Of a DNA stretch of 37,982 nucleotides, positions 16,016 through 24,485 are shown piece after piece. The number at the start of each line of letters is the position of its first letter. The first letter of the stretch is position 1. Made by a program: the position numbers and the translations under genes. Source of the stretch: CAXSEF01 sp964236535 (GTDB lineage: Bacteria > Pseudomonadota > Alphaproteobacteria > Acetobacterales > Acetobacteraceae); NCBI GenBank assembly GCA_964236535.1, contig CAXSEF010000025.1:1-37982 (forward strand), read 5' to 3'. The notes below the pieces were generated by a model, which saw nothing but the letters and a program-made list of their open reading frames with translations, ran no database searches and was not told the origin of the DNA.

Positions 16016-17703
16016 CCCCGCTGCTGCGCATCCTGGCGCTGTGGCGCGGGCGCGCCGGGTGGCTGGTCGCCGGGCTGCTGATGTCGCTGGCGTCGGTGGC
16101 GGCTGGGGTGGCGCTGCTCGCGCTGTCGGGGGGCCGGGTCGGCGCGACGGTGGCGGGCTTGCCGGGAACTGCGGGCCTGGGCGTTGCCGGTCGCGGCGTG
16201 GCGGCGGCGGATGCCGGGGGGGCAGTGCTGCTGGGCGGGGCGCTGCTGGGCTGGCTCGGCGTGGGCCGTGTCGTGCTGCGCTATGCCGAGCGGCTGGCGA
16301 CTCATGAGGCAACGTTCCGTGCGCTGGCCGACCTGCGCGTGTGGTTCTTCGCTGGGCTGGCAGCCCGGTCGGCGGGCGGGCTCGGGTTCCGGCGCTCGGG
16401 TGACGTGCTGTCGCGGCTCGTGGGCGACGTCGAGACGCTAGACGGGCTCTACCTGCGCATTCTGGTGCCCGGCTGCGCGGCGCTGCTGCTGCTGCCGGCG
16501 TTGGCAATGCTGTTTGCACGGTTCGACACGATGCTCGCAGCTGAGGTGTGCGCGTGTTTCGTGGTGGCGGCGTTCGTGCTGCCGCTGCTGGTGGCGCGGA
16601 TGTCCTCGGCCGCAGGGGCGCGGCTGGCCGAGGCGGCGTCGGGACTGCGCGTCGCCTCGCTCGACACCCTGTCCGGGCTGCGCGAGGTGCGCGCCTTCGG
16701 CGCCGAGGGGCGCTCACTGGCGATGATCCAGGCGCGCGAGGCGGAGCTGCTGTCGGCGCAGCGCGCGGTGTCGCGACACACCGGGCGAGCAACGGCGGCG
16801 GCGTTCCTCGCCGGGCAGGCGGCGCTGCTACTCGTTCTGCTGGCGGCGCACAGGTTCCCTCTACCTGCGGTAACCGGCGCGTTCCTGGTGGTGGCCGCGT
16901 TCGAGGCGGTGGGCGGGCTCTCGCGCGCCGGAGTGCTCGCGGGCGCCGCCGCCGCCGCCGCACGCCGGGTGCTCGGCGCCGCAGAGGGGCCGCTGCCGGT
17001 TGCGGAGCCAACAGCGCCGCGTGCGCTCCCAGCCGGCAGTGCGCTGCGCTTCGAAGCGGTGTCGTACCGCTGGTCGGCAGAGCGTGCGCCAGTGCTTGAC
17101 GCGCTGAGCCTGGACGTGCCGCAAGGCGCGCGGGTGGCGGTGCTCGGGCCGTCGGGGTCAGGCAAGTCCACGCTTGCGGCGCTGGCGCTCAAGGTATGCG
17201 TACCGGACGCAGGCCGATTGCTGCTGGACGGGGTGGACCTGCAGGCGCTGGCATCCCCGGATGTGCGTTCGCGGATTTCGTGGCTGGGCCAGGCAACGCA
17301 CCTGTTCGACGATACCATCCGCGGCAACCTTCTGCTTGGAAGGCCGGATGCCAGCGAGGGAGAACTGTGGGACGCGCTCGATCAGGCGGCGGTGGGCGCC
17401 GTCGTTCGGGCGCTGCCGGAGAGGCTTGATACCTGGCTGGGCGAAGGCGGCGTAGGGCTGTCTGGCGGGCAGGCCCGGCGGGTGGCGCTGGCACGCGCGC
17501 TGCTGTCACGGGCCCCGGTGCTGATCCTGGACGAGCCGTGCGCCGGGCTCGATGCCGAAACCGAGCGGGCATTCCTGACGACGCTGAACGACGTGGGCGA
17601 GGGCTGCAGCGTGCTGCTGATCGCCCACCGGTTGACCGGGGTGGAGCGGCTGGACCGCATCTACCGGCTGTCGGGGGGGCGGGCAGTGGCGGCAGCGGCG
17701 TAG
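16012..17703 (+). CDS. cydC: Thiol reductant ABC exporter, CydC subunit
   Basis: This is the partner half-transporter of CydD, 563 aa. Membrane helices fill residues 15-300. RYAERLATHEATFRALADLRVWFF (about 91-114) is the classic CydC motif, and RSGDVLSRLVGDVETLDGLYLR follows. The ATPase domain has Walker A GPSGSGKST, signature LSGGQARRVALARALL and Walker B VLILDEPCAGLD, with H in LIAHRL. The start is fixed by the ATGA overlap with cydD. Several Ala/Gly-rich stretches reflect high GC rather than a defect. The 223 bp after it, before the convergent OpgH-like gene, hold no gene and no T-run terminator. Confidence 0.93.
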   Translation: MTPLLRILALWRGRAGWLVAGLLMSLASVAAGVALLALSGGRVGATVAGLPGTAGLGVAGRGVAAADAGGAVLLGGALLGWLGVGRVVLRYAERLATHEATFRALADLRVWFFAGLAARSAGGLGFRRSGDVLSRLVGDVETLDGLYLRILVPGCAALLLLPALAMLFARFDTMLAAEVCACFVVAAFVLPLLVARMSSAAGARLAEAASGLRVASLDTLSGLREVRAFGAEGRSLAMIQAREAELLSAQRAVSRHTGRATAAAFLAGQAALLLVLLAAHRFPLPAVTGAFLVVAAFEAVGGLSRAGVLAGAAAAAARRVLGAAEGPLPVAEPTAPRALPAGSALRFEAVSYRWSAERAPVLDALSLDVPQGARVAVLGPSGSGKSTLAALALKVCVPDAGRLLLDGVDLQALASPDVRSRISWLGQATHLFDDTIRGNLLLGRPDASEGELWDALDQAAVGAVVRALPERLDTWLGEGGVGLSGGQARRVALARALLSRAPVLILDEPCAGLDAETERAFLTTLNDVGEGCSVLLIAHRLTGVERLDRIYRLSGGRAVAAAA

Positions 17704-17926
17704 CCAGGCGGGTCCGCGGGGGCCGCTGGGCGGGAACGCGGTCACTCCAGCCTGCATAGCCCGAAGTGACCCGTCAGCGGTTCTGGCTCAGGCATCGGGA
17801 CCTTCCGAGGTCGCAGGGCCGCGGCGGCCGCGTCTGCTCCCGGCATGACGGAGGGGTCAGCAACGCGCCTGGCCCGGAGCGCAGCTTCGGGGAGGCGGTG
17901 GCGGCCGGCGCGGCTGCCCCTCGAGG

Positions 17927-19813
17927 CTAACCTGCTACCGGATCGGCGGTATGTCGGGCCGCCGCGACGCCGAAGCCGGTCTCTGCGACGGTCAGCGCGG
18001 CCGGCAATACGTGGGCTGGACGGCGCGCGGCGGCGTGGTTCGCCGGGTCGCCGCGCTGTTCGGACATGCTGCGCCGCAGGACCCGCAGGTCGCGAGTGGG
18101 AGCCAGCTCGTCGGCGGTGCAGAACAGTGCCCAGCGCGCCGCCCCGCGTCCCAGCCCGAGACGGCTGGTCCACACCGCGAGCACCGGCGACCCCAGCAGT
18201 GCGGCGAGGACCGGCAGCACCAGCGGTGCCCGGGACGGCTGCAACACCAGCAGCCCCGCAGCCCACACTCCCACCGCCGCGGGGTAGAGCCAGAGCAGCC
18301 GCGCCGCCTCCGTCCAGCCGACGCCGCGGTCGCAGCGCTGCTGGGCATTCCAGCCGATCGAGCGCCCGCAGAGTGTAGCGGCGACGAAATGCGTGGTGGT
18401 CAGCATGGTGAGCGGCACCAGGGCCACGGTGAAGGCCTGGTCGAGCAACGCGCTCACCAGCAGCGGCAGGCGGCCGCCGAAGCTGGCTGAGCGCTCGCGA
18501 CTGGCGAGGGTCGCGGCCAGCGAGAGCGCGCGCGGCAACACCATGGTGCCAAGCAGCGACACTAGCGCCGCGGCGCCCAGATGATCCGCCGGGCCGGTCG
18601 GGGCAAGGCTCAGCAACAGCGCGAATGCCACCCAGATCGGGCCTGCAAGATAGTAGGCCAGGCCGGAGCCGAGGTGCACCCGGCCGGCGAGACGCAGCTG
18701 CGGCCAGGCCAGGACGCGCAGGTGCTGCAGGTTGCCCTGGCACCAGCGGCGCTCGCGCGCGATGTGGTCGATCAGATTCGGCGGCACCTCCTCGAAGGTG
18801 TCGGTGAGCGTGGGGTCGAGGTGCACATGCCAGCCGGCGGCCTGCATCAGCGCGGCCTCGACCACGTCGTGGCAGAGGATCTCGCCACCCAGCGGGGCGC
18901 GGCCGGGCAGCACGGGCAGCGCGCAGTGGTCGAGGAACGGGGCGATGCGGATGATCGCGTTGTGACCCCAGTAGTTGGCGCCGTCGCCCTGCCAGAGCAC
19001 CGCACCCTCGGCCCAGAGCGGAGTGTACAGCCGCATGGCGAACTGGGTCATGCGGGCGAACAGCGTCTCGCGGTTCACCGCATAGGGGATGGTCTGGATC
19101 ATGCCGGTTCGCGGCTCGGCCTGCATGCGCGCGATCAGGCGGGCGATGGTGCGGCCGGCGATCAGGCTATCGGCATCGAGCACCACCATCAGCTCGTAGC
19201 GGTGGCGACAGCGGGTGCAGAACTCGGCGATGTTGCCCACCTTGCGCCCGGCATTGCGCTGGCGGCGGCGGTAGAACAGGCCGGAGTCGCCTCCGGCAGC
19301 GGCAAAGCGCCGCTCCTCCTCGGCGGCGAGATGTGGCAGCGTGGTGTCGCTAAGGACGTGCAGGTCAACGGCGTCAAGGCCGGCCTCGCAAAGCGACAGC
19401 CGCACCGCGCCCACGGTTGCGAACACTCGCGCCGGATCCTCGTTGCACACCGGCATGACGATCGCGGTGCGCAACAGCGTCCCGACGCCATGGCCGCAGG
19501 CGACGGCCTCAAGCGGGCTGCACGCCGGACTGGCGAGGACGCCGTGGCGCCGCCGGACGAGACGCACCGCGTGCACAGCGACGCCAAGCAGCGGCGGCAC
19601 GGCGTGTAGCGCCAACCCGGCCTGCATGACGACGAACAGCGCCAGCAGCGGCCAGCGCAGGCCGCCAAGCACCGGCGAAAAGGCATGCCACATGCAGGCG
19701 GTCACGGCGATCGTCAGGCCGGCGATCGGGGCGAGCAGGAGCGTCGGACGGTTCAGGGCACGACCCCGTGCAGCGTTGCGTTGGCGGGATGGGAGAACGG
19801 ATCGCCGGCGCAA
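17927..19813 (-). CDS. OpgH/MdoH-like membrane glucosyltransferase (GT2)
   Basis: This GT2 glycosyltransferase of about 628 aa is related to OpgH (MdoH), which polymerises the glucose backbone of osmoregulated periplasmic glucans. Two N-terminal hydrophobic segments are followed by the cytoplasmic catalytic domain with VMPVCNEDPARVFATV, VVLDADSLIAGRTI (metal-binding DAD), LGGEILCHDVVEAALMQAAGW and RERRWCQGN, the Q/RxxRW acceptor/processivity motif. Membrane helices close the protein. The length is near that of the shorter family members. No OpgG partner is visible. Start uncertain: no ATG lies before the first membrane segment. TTG 19813 would overlap the PIG-L gene by 61 bp, while CTG 19756 would overlap its stop by 4 bp (CTGA), like other junctions in this operon. 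Last gene of the YcaO-to-OpgH operon. Confidence 0.87.
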   Translation of the reverse strand: MRRRSVLPSRQRNAARGRALNRPTLLLAPIAGLTIAVTACMWHAFSPVLGGLRWPLLALFVVMQAGLALHAVPPLLGVAVHAVRLVRRRHGVLASPACSPLEAVACGHGVGTLLRTAIVMPVCNEDPARVFATVGAVRLSLCEAGLDAVDLHVLSDTTLPHLAAEEERRFAAAGGDSGLFYRRRQRNAGRKVGNIAEFCTRCRHRYELMVVLDADSLIAGRTIARLIARMQAEPRTGMIQTIPYAVNRETLFARMTQFAMRLYTPLWAEGAVLWQGDGANYWGHNAIIRIAPFLDHCALPVLPGRAPLGGEILCHDVVEAALMQAAGWHVHLDPTLTDTFEEVPPNLIDHIARERRWCQGNLQHLRVLAWPQLRLAGRVHLGSGLAYYLAGPIWVAFALLLSLAPTGPADHLGAAALVSLLGTMVLPRALSLAATLASRERSASFGGRLPLLVSALLDQAFTVALVPLTMLTTTHFVAATLCGRSIGWNAQQRCDRGVGWTEAARLLWLYPAAVGVWAAGLLVLQPSRAPLVLPVLAALLGSPVLAVWTSRLGLGRGAARWALFCTADELAPTRDLRVLRRSMSEQRGDPANHAAARRPAHVLPAALTVAETGFGVAAARHTADPVAG

Positions 19814-20562
19814 AGGAAGCGTTCCGCCGCCGCGTCAGGCGCGCCTAGACCGGCGCGCTGCGCCTCGGCACGGGCGAAGTCACGCAGGACGTTGGCGGCC
19901 TGCACGGAGCCGCCGAACTGGAAGCCGATCTGCGAGCGGTAGGCCTGCGCGGCCAGCAGCTTGCGTTCCAGCGAGGCGTCCACCGATGCGGCGTATGCGG
20001 TCAGCGCGGCGAGGGCTGGCGGCGGTGGGGCATCGGCGTTGCGGATCGCGTACGGTGTGTCGCGGTAGAACCAGACCGGAGCGTGGACGCAGTCCAGCAC
20101 CACGCGGCGAACCTGCAGGTGGTCGACATGCGCGCCGAGGCCTTGCGGCGCCAGCACGAGCGCCGGGTGCAGCGCGTCCACGAGCGTGGAGAGCCGTGTC
20201 GCGACATCCTGCCAGATATGGTCGTTGTCATGAACGGGCGCGAAGAGTGCGGCGGCACTGTCGTAACCGCGATGCGGCGCCTCGGGCAGGTCGAGATCGT
20301 GGCGGCTGGAGAAACCGAGGATGCGGGCGGCATCGCGATCCTCGTCACGACGCAGTGCCATGTAGTCGACGCCATCGTCGACGCCCTTGTCGCACTGGCA
20401 AGCCAGGGCGAAGCCGGTGGCCGGCATCACTGAGCGGGTGAACACGGTGACGAGCGCGGTGCGCCAGCCACGTCCAGCAAGCGCCGCAGCCACACCGCCG
20501 CAGGAGAATGCGACGTCGTCGAGATGCGGGGAGATGAACAGCGCGGTGGGCGAAGCATTCAC
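19753..20562 (-). CDS. PIG-L family deacetylase (LmbE-like)
   Basis: PIG-L proteins are zinc hydrolases that remove acetyl groups from N-acetylglucosamine units, for example GlcNAc-phosphatidylinositol, GlcNAc-inositol (MshB) and GlcNAc-malate (BshB). This 269-aa member has the zinc/catalytic motif SPHLDDVAFSCGG near residues 10-22 and the second motif GLGAHVDHLQVR near 140. GTG 20562 is the proposed start because it overlaps the TGA of the glycosyltransferase gene (GTGA). The longer open frame upstream lies inside that gene and is arginine-rich nonsense. Partnership with a GT4 enzyme and a nearby inositol phosphate synthase recalls the mycothiol arrangement, in which MshB acts on the MshA product. 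The substrate here is not known. Confidence 0.9.
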   Translation of the reverse strand: MNASPTALFISPHLDDVAFSCGGVAAALAGRGWRTALVTVFTRSVMPATGFALACQCDKGVDDGVDYMALRRDEDRDAARILGFSSRHDLDLPEAPHRGYDSAAALFAPVHDNDHIWQDVATRLSTLVDALHPALVLAPQGLGAHVDHLQVRRVVLDCVHAPVWFYRDTPYAIRNADAPPPPALAALTAYAASVDASLERKLLAAQAYRSQIGFQFGGSVQAANVLRDFARAEAQRAGLGAPDAAAERFLCAGDPFSHPANATLHGVVP

Positions 20563-21794
20563 AGCAGGTGCGGCTCCGAGCGGAAGCGGCACGCCGTCGT
20601 CGGCAGCCCGGTCTCGAACGCGGCGTCGATCGGCTCGCGGACCACGGCCGCGTAGATGTCCATGACTTGGCGGCCGACGGCCGCCCAGGAATAGACACGC
20701 CGGCACTCCTCACGGCCGGCGACGGCGAGACGGCGCAACAGTGCCGGGTCGGCGAGGAGGCGGCGCAGCGAGGCGGCGAGCGCCGGGATGTCGCCGGGGT
20801 CGCTGAGCAGGCCGTTCTCGTCGTGGCGCAGACAATCGACGACGCCAACGGTCCGGCACGACACGCAGGCGAGGCCCGAGGCCATCGCCTCCAGGATGGT
20901 GTTGGAGAACCCCTCCGCATAGGTTGGCGACACGAAGACGTCCGCCTGTCGGTAGACCGCGGGGACGTCATTGTAGTCGACCGGGCCGGCGATGCGCACC
21001 CGGCCGGCAAGGTCCAGCCTGTCGATGCGTGCGGCGAGTGCCGCGACGTCGGGGCCGACGCCGGAGTAGACCAGGGTGAACGCCGCGCCCTCGTCGGCGA
21101 GCAGCTGGGCGGCCCCGAGCAGGTCGAGCGCGCCTTTCCTGGCGTCGATGCGGCCATGGTAGAGCAACCGCGGCGGCGACGCCGGGCCGGCGCCAAGGCC
21201 GGGTGCGTCGGCCGCTGCGGTGAAGCGGGTAACGTCCACGGCGCCCGGAACGATGGTGAACCGCGCAGGGTCGGTGCCAAGCCGGGCGCTGACCTCCTCC
21301 GCAAAGGAGCGGCAGCCTATAAGGATTGCGCCGGCGTGGTCGAGCACCCGGGTCATGGCGAGACGGTGGGTCTCGCAGCACGACCCGACCCAGTGGCCGT
21401 CGCCGCCCTGGATCGACACCAAGTTGGGCACGCCGAGCCGGCGGGAGGCCAGCATCGTCGCCCAGCCGGTAGGATAGCCGTACTGGGCGTGCAGCACGTC
21501 GAACGGCGTCCGGCGGTGCTCGCACTCGATGGCCTCGACCATGGTGTCGATGTCGCGTTCGAAATCGCCGTCGGTCTGCTCGCCGAGCTGCTCCAGACCG
21601 ATGACACGCACGCCGGGGACTTCCGGCGGCGAGCCGCCGCCGTAGACGGCGCGGCCGAACGCGTCGCCGCGATACTGGCTGATCATGGTGACGTCGTGGC
21701 CAGCGGCCGCGAGTTCGCGCAGCAGGTTGGAAGCGTAGACGCTCATGCCGGACACGGCCGGGAAGTAGCGGCGGCTGACGAAACAGATCCTCAT
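20559..21794 (-). CDS. GT4-family glycosyltransferase
   Basis: A 411-aa GT-B glycosyltransferase of family 4. The N-terminal domain starts ICFVSRRYFPAVSGMSVYASNLLREL, with the glycine-rich acceptor loop, and continues FDVLHAQYGYPTGW. The C-terminal donor domain has LLYHGRIDARKGALDLL and the EX7E motif in YAEGFSNTILEAMASGLACVS. This is the fold of MshA and BshA, which use UDP-GlcNAc, but also of many other transferases, so donor and acceptor are open. The ATG follows the stop of the TIM-barrel gene directly (TGA then ATG) and the gene overlaps the PIG-L gene by 4 bp. A transferase followed at once by a deacetylase suggests an N-acetylhexosamine donor, with deacetylation of the product. Confidence 0.9.
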   Translation of the reverse strand: MRICFVSRRYFPAVSGMSVYASNLLRELAAAGHDVTMISQYRGDAFGRAVYGGGSPPEVPGVRVIGLEQLGEQTDGDFERDIDTMVEAIECEHRRTPFDVLHAQYGYPTGWATMLASRRLGVPNLVSIQGGDGHWVGSCCETHRLAMTRVLDHAGAILIGCRSFAEEVSARLGTDPARFTIVPGAVDVTRFTAAADAPGLGAGPASPPRLLYHGRIDARKGALDLLGAAQLLADEGAAFTLVYSGVGPDVAALAARIDRLDLAGRVRIAGPVDYNDVPAVYRQADVFVSPTYAEGFSNTILEAMASGLACVSCRTVGVVDCLRHDENGLLSDPGDIPALAASLRRLLADPALLRRLAVAGREECRRVYSWAAVGRQVMDIYAAVVREPIDAAFETGLPTTACRFRSEPHLL

Positions 21795-22727
21795 TCAGCC
21801 CCCTGCCCCGGCATCAGCCGGCAATCCAGCCCCGGACCGCAGCGGCAAACGCCGCTTCAGCCAAGCCAGAGCATCGGGAACCATTGTGTCGGCACGATGG
21901 CTCTCCCGCGACAACTCGACGCAGACCAGGCGCTCGAAGCCGGTTTCGCACAGCGCCGCGAGCACCGCCGACACGTCCATGTCGCCTTCGCCGAACGGCA
22001 GGTGGACGTGCACGCCGCGCGCCATGTCCTCGATCGCCACCGTGCCCAGACTCGCGGCCCAGCGCCGCACCGCGTGTGCGGGGTCGATCTCGCCGGTGAC
22101 CACGCAGTGGCCGGTGTCGAGCGCCAGGCGCAGGCCAGGCACGCCGAGCGCCTCCCACTCGGCCGGGGTCTCGATCGCCATGCCCGGCTCCGGCTCCAGC
22201 GCTGCCGTGGTGCCAAGACGCTCGCCGCGCCGCACCAGCTCGGCGGCACCATCGGCCACCCAGCCGCGGGCCTGGACGCCGGTGACGCCGGCCCTGGGGA
22301 CGCCGGCCCAGAATGACATTGCCTCGGCGCCGGTCTCGGCCGCGACCTCGAGTGCGCGGGTGAGGAACTCGATACGGCGCGCGCGGCCCTCGGGCGAGGC
22401 GGTGACCAGGGTGGGCTCATGCTTGTGCCGTGGGTCGAGCAGAAAGCGCGCACCGGTCTCGACCACGCAACCAAGGCCGAGCGTGCGCAGCCGGCCGGCG
22501 ACGCGGGCCAGCTCGGCGCGAAAGCCGTCGGCGAAAGGATCGAGGTGGTGGATGTCCAACGTCAGCGCGACGCCGTCATAGCCGGAGTCGGCGATCAGGT
22601 TGAGCGCGTCGTCTAGCCGGTGGTTGGCGCAACCGTTGGTGTTGTAGGCGAACCTCATCGGGGCAGGCGTTGGCTTCCCTGCCGCTTGCGCGGCCTGTGC
22701 TGTTGCTTGTCGCAATCCTGTCGTCAT
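21795..22727 (-). CDS. Sugar phosphate isomerase/epimerase-like TIM-barrel protein (AP endonuclease 2 family)
   Basis: This 310-aa protein belongs to the xylose-isomerase-like TIM-barrel family that includes IolE, IolI and various epimerases. From about residue 24 it reads MRFAYNTNGCANHRLDDAL. Strand-end acidic and histidine residues that usually bind the metal are present: the glutamates of LEPEPG, D in LALDTGHC, E and D in VAIEDMARGVHVHLPFGEGDMD, and E in CVELSRESH. The start MTTGL is chosen because its ATG overlaps the YcaO stop (ATGA); M24 would be a shorter alternative. With ino1 and a Gfo/Idh dehydrogenase nearby, a keto-inositol isomerase or dehydratase is an attractive idea, but the family is too broad to name a reaction. 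Confidence 0.85.
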   Translation of the reverse strand: MTTGLRQATAQAAQAAGKPTPAPMRFAYNTNGCANHRLDDALNLIADSGYDGVALTLDIHHLDPFADGFRAELARVAGRLRTLGLGCVVETGARFLLDPRHKHEPTLVTASPEGRARRIEFLTRALEVAAETGAEAMSFWAGVPRAGVTGVQARGWVADGAAELVRRGERLGTTAALEPEPGMAIETPAEWEALGVPGLRLALDTGHCVVTGEIDPAHAVRRWAASLGTVAIEDMARGVHVHLPFGEGDMDVSAVLAALCETGFERLVCVELSRESHRADTMVPDALAWLKRRLPLRSGAGLPADAGAGG

Positions 22728-24238
22728 CCGCGCTCCATCGCGATGGGCGCGGAGTGCGCCTCCGGCTCGCGGTAGAGGGGATAAAGTCCGCCGACGATCC
22801 GGTCCACGGCCGGGACGTCCAGCCAGGCAGCGCCGCCGAGCCGTTCGGCGGCCGCGGGGGTAAGCCGGACCGGCTTCGCGCCCTCGGGCGGGATGCCGAA
22901 CCCCACCAGGCGAGACTGGCGGTCGAGCAGCTTACGGACGCCACGCTCGCCGATACGGTGATAGCTCATGGTCTCGACCTCGAGGCCAGGGACGACAACC
23001 TTGACGACATGCACGCCGGGGTGGTCGGGAGGCGACCAGTCAAGGACGAGGATCTGCATGTCGTGCGCGTGGAGCCGACGTTGCAGCTCCTCGACCAGGA
23101 GGGTGCCGGAGAGCGCGCCGTCCCAGGTCGGCAGGGCATCAAAGCGCTTCGTGGTGCGGCGGGACAGGACGGTGTCGGCGAGCCGGCCACGCAGGGTGGC
23201 GACGTCGAGGGCGAGCCACTCGCGCATCGCGGCCATGGTGCGGCCCTCCTCGCCGGCGAGGGTGTGGCGGGTGCGATAGCTTTCGAGATAGCCGGCGGGA
23301 GCGATGGTGGCGACGCTCGCGAGCGGGCCGTGGCTGAAGGTCTTGCGGGAGCGCGCGGCGGCGAACTCCAGGATGCACTTGCGCAACGCGTGCTCGCGGT
23401 CGAGGGACGCGGCCTCGCCGGCGGCAGTGACCATCAGCGGAAATGCCGCGCCGTCCGGCTGGTCGCCGACGCAGTATATGTTGCACAGCCCAAACTCGTC
23501 GGTTGCGAACTTGGGCAGCACGTCGATGCCGAACGCGCGCAACCGGGCCAGCAGGGCGCGGGTTCGTGCATCTCGGGGGAAGGTGTCGGGGCCGTCCTCG
23601 CCGGCAAAGTCGAGGGCGGTGCCATGGTCCATGGCGCGGAAGCTGAGGCCGTTCCCGTCACGCTGGAACAGCTCGCACAAGCCGTGGCCGACGGCGAAAT
23701 CGAGCGTCGGGCCGGCACCAAGGCCGTTGGTGATCGGGCTGGTGAACGGCCGGTAGCCCTCGGCGAGGTCGCCATACGAGCAGGCGGCGACGTCGATGGG
23801 CAGCCAGACGGTCGCGCTGTCAAGCCAGCGCCGGGCGGGGACCCAGTCGAGTTCGGTCTCCGCATCGATCGCCGAGCCGGCGGGCAGGCAAAGCGTCAGG
23901 GGGTCGGCGACCGCGACCGCGCCAAGCTCGTGGGACAGCGCGGCGTAGCTGGCGCGGCGGCGCGGCATGCGCCCGATGCCGGCGGCGGAGTGCACCGCCT
24001 CGGCGAGCTCGCCGGTGGTGCCGATGATCGCCTCGGCGTCGGTGCTGCCGTAGCCGACGCCGTGCGGGGCGACGCCAACCCAGCTGCGGGCGGCGGCATC
24101 ATGGAAGATCGCGTTCCAGCAGGGCACGCCGGTCCCATCGAGCGCGGTGAGCGGGAACAGCTCGACGCGTCCCTCGGGCATCGAGGCGATGTACGCTCGG
24201 GCGGCACTGGGAAGGTCGGGCAGGGAATGGGCGGTCAT
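22724..24238 (-). CDS. YcaO-like ATP-dependent enzyme
   Basis: YcaO enzymes use ATP to activate an amide (or similar) carbonyl by phosphorylation, giving azolines, thioamides, amidines or other products. The 504-aa product carries family features: TTGELAEAVHS (around E77-E80), then TNGLGAGPTLDFAVGHGLCELFQRD (about 170-194; the usual form is NGxAxGxxxxEAxxHxxxExxERD), then REHALRKCILEFAAARSR. Q192 stands where an acidic residue is common. A further 150-residue C-terminal region includes LVLDWSPPDHPGVHVVKVVVPGLE, seen in many stand-alone YcaO proteins. No E1-like, ocin-ThiF, TfuA or precursor-peptide gene lies beside it. First gene of a tightly overlapped operon (YcaO, TIM barrel, GT4, PIG-L, OpgH-like). 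The start MTAHSLP is the ATG nearest the conserved sequence; upstream codons are repeat sequence. Confidence 0.87.
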   Translation of the reverse strand: MTAHSLPDLPSAARAYIASMPEGRVELFPLTALDGTGVPCWNAIFHDAAARSWVGVAPHGVGYGSTDAEAIIGTTGELAEAVHSAAGIGRMPRRRASYAALSHELGAVAVADPLTLCLPAGSAIDAETELDWVPARRWLDSATVWLPIDVAACSYGDLAEGYRPFTSPITNGLGAGPTLDFAVGHGLCELFQRDGNGLSFRAMDHGTALDFAGEDGPDTFPRDARTRALLARLRAFGIDVLPKFATDEFGLCNIYCVGDQPDGAAFPLMVTAAGEAASLDREHALRKCILEFAAARSRKTFSHGPLASVATIAPAGYLESYRTRHTLAGEEGRTMAAMREWLALDVATLRGRLADTVLSRRTTKRFDALPTWDGALSGTLLVEELQRRLHAHDMQILVLDWSPPDHPGVHVVKVVVPGLEVETMSYHRIGERGVRKLLDRQSRLVGFGIPPEGAKPVRLTPAAAERLGGAAWLDVPAVDRIVGGLYPLYREPEAHSAPIAMERG

Positions 24239-24258
24239 GGCAGTCAGCCCTGGTCGGA

Positions 24259-24325
24259 GGAAGCAAGGCCAGGGCTCCGCCCATGTCCTTGAAGCAGGGA
24301 CCCGCCAGGGGACAGCTCCTGGACC
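24259..24325 (-). repeat. Dispersed hairpin repeat, copy 2 (minus orientation)
   Basis: Read on the minus strand this gives GGTCCAGGAGCTGTCCCCTGG, then CGGGTCC, then GGGCGGAGCCCTGGCCTTGC. This is the two-hairpin form of the repeat: CCAGG/CCTGG stem, then GGGC/GCCC stem. It faces copy 3 in the same 247-bp gap between the YcaO and MBL genes. Confidence 0.6.
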
Positions 24326-24368
24326 GGCACAGATCAGCGGAGCCTTGCCGACTTCGCTTGCGGAGGTC

Positions 24369-24482
24369 GGTCCAGGGCGGCTTTCTTCGTGTGGCCATTC
24401 CAATGGCCCAAGTGAGCCGGCAGAACCATTGGCAGGATCGCCCCGGCGTGGTCCAGAGGCAGAGCCTTTGGCCTTGCTTGCT
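24369..24482 (+). repeat. Dispersed hairpin repeat, copy 3 (split by about 60 bp)
   Basis: GGTCCAGGGCGGCT at 24369 and GGTCCAGAGGCAGAGCC with CTTTGGCCTTGCTTGC at 24450-24482 are the two ends of the element seen intact at 37651, here separated by unrelated sequence. It ends 3 bp before the MBL gene stop codon. Confidence 0.55.
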
Positions 24483-24485
24483 GGC

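Noticed and set aside
24239..24485. Possible precursor peptide gene next to YcaO
   Set aside because: The gap consists of two dispersed repeats; no short frame with a ribosome site and a Cys/Ser/Thr-rich core was seen.
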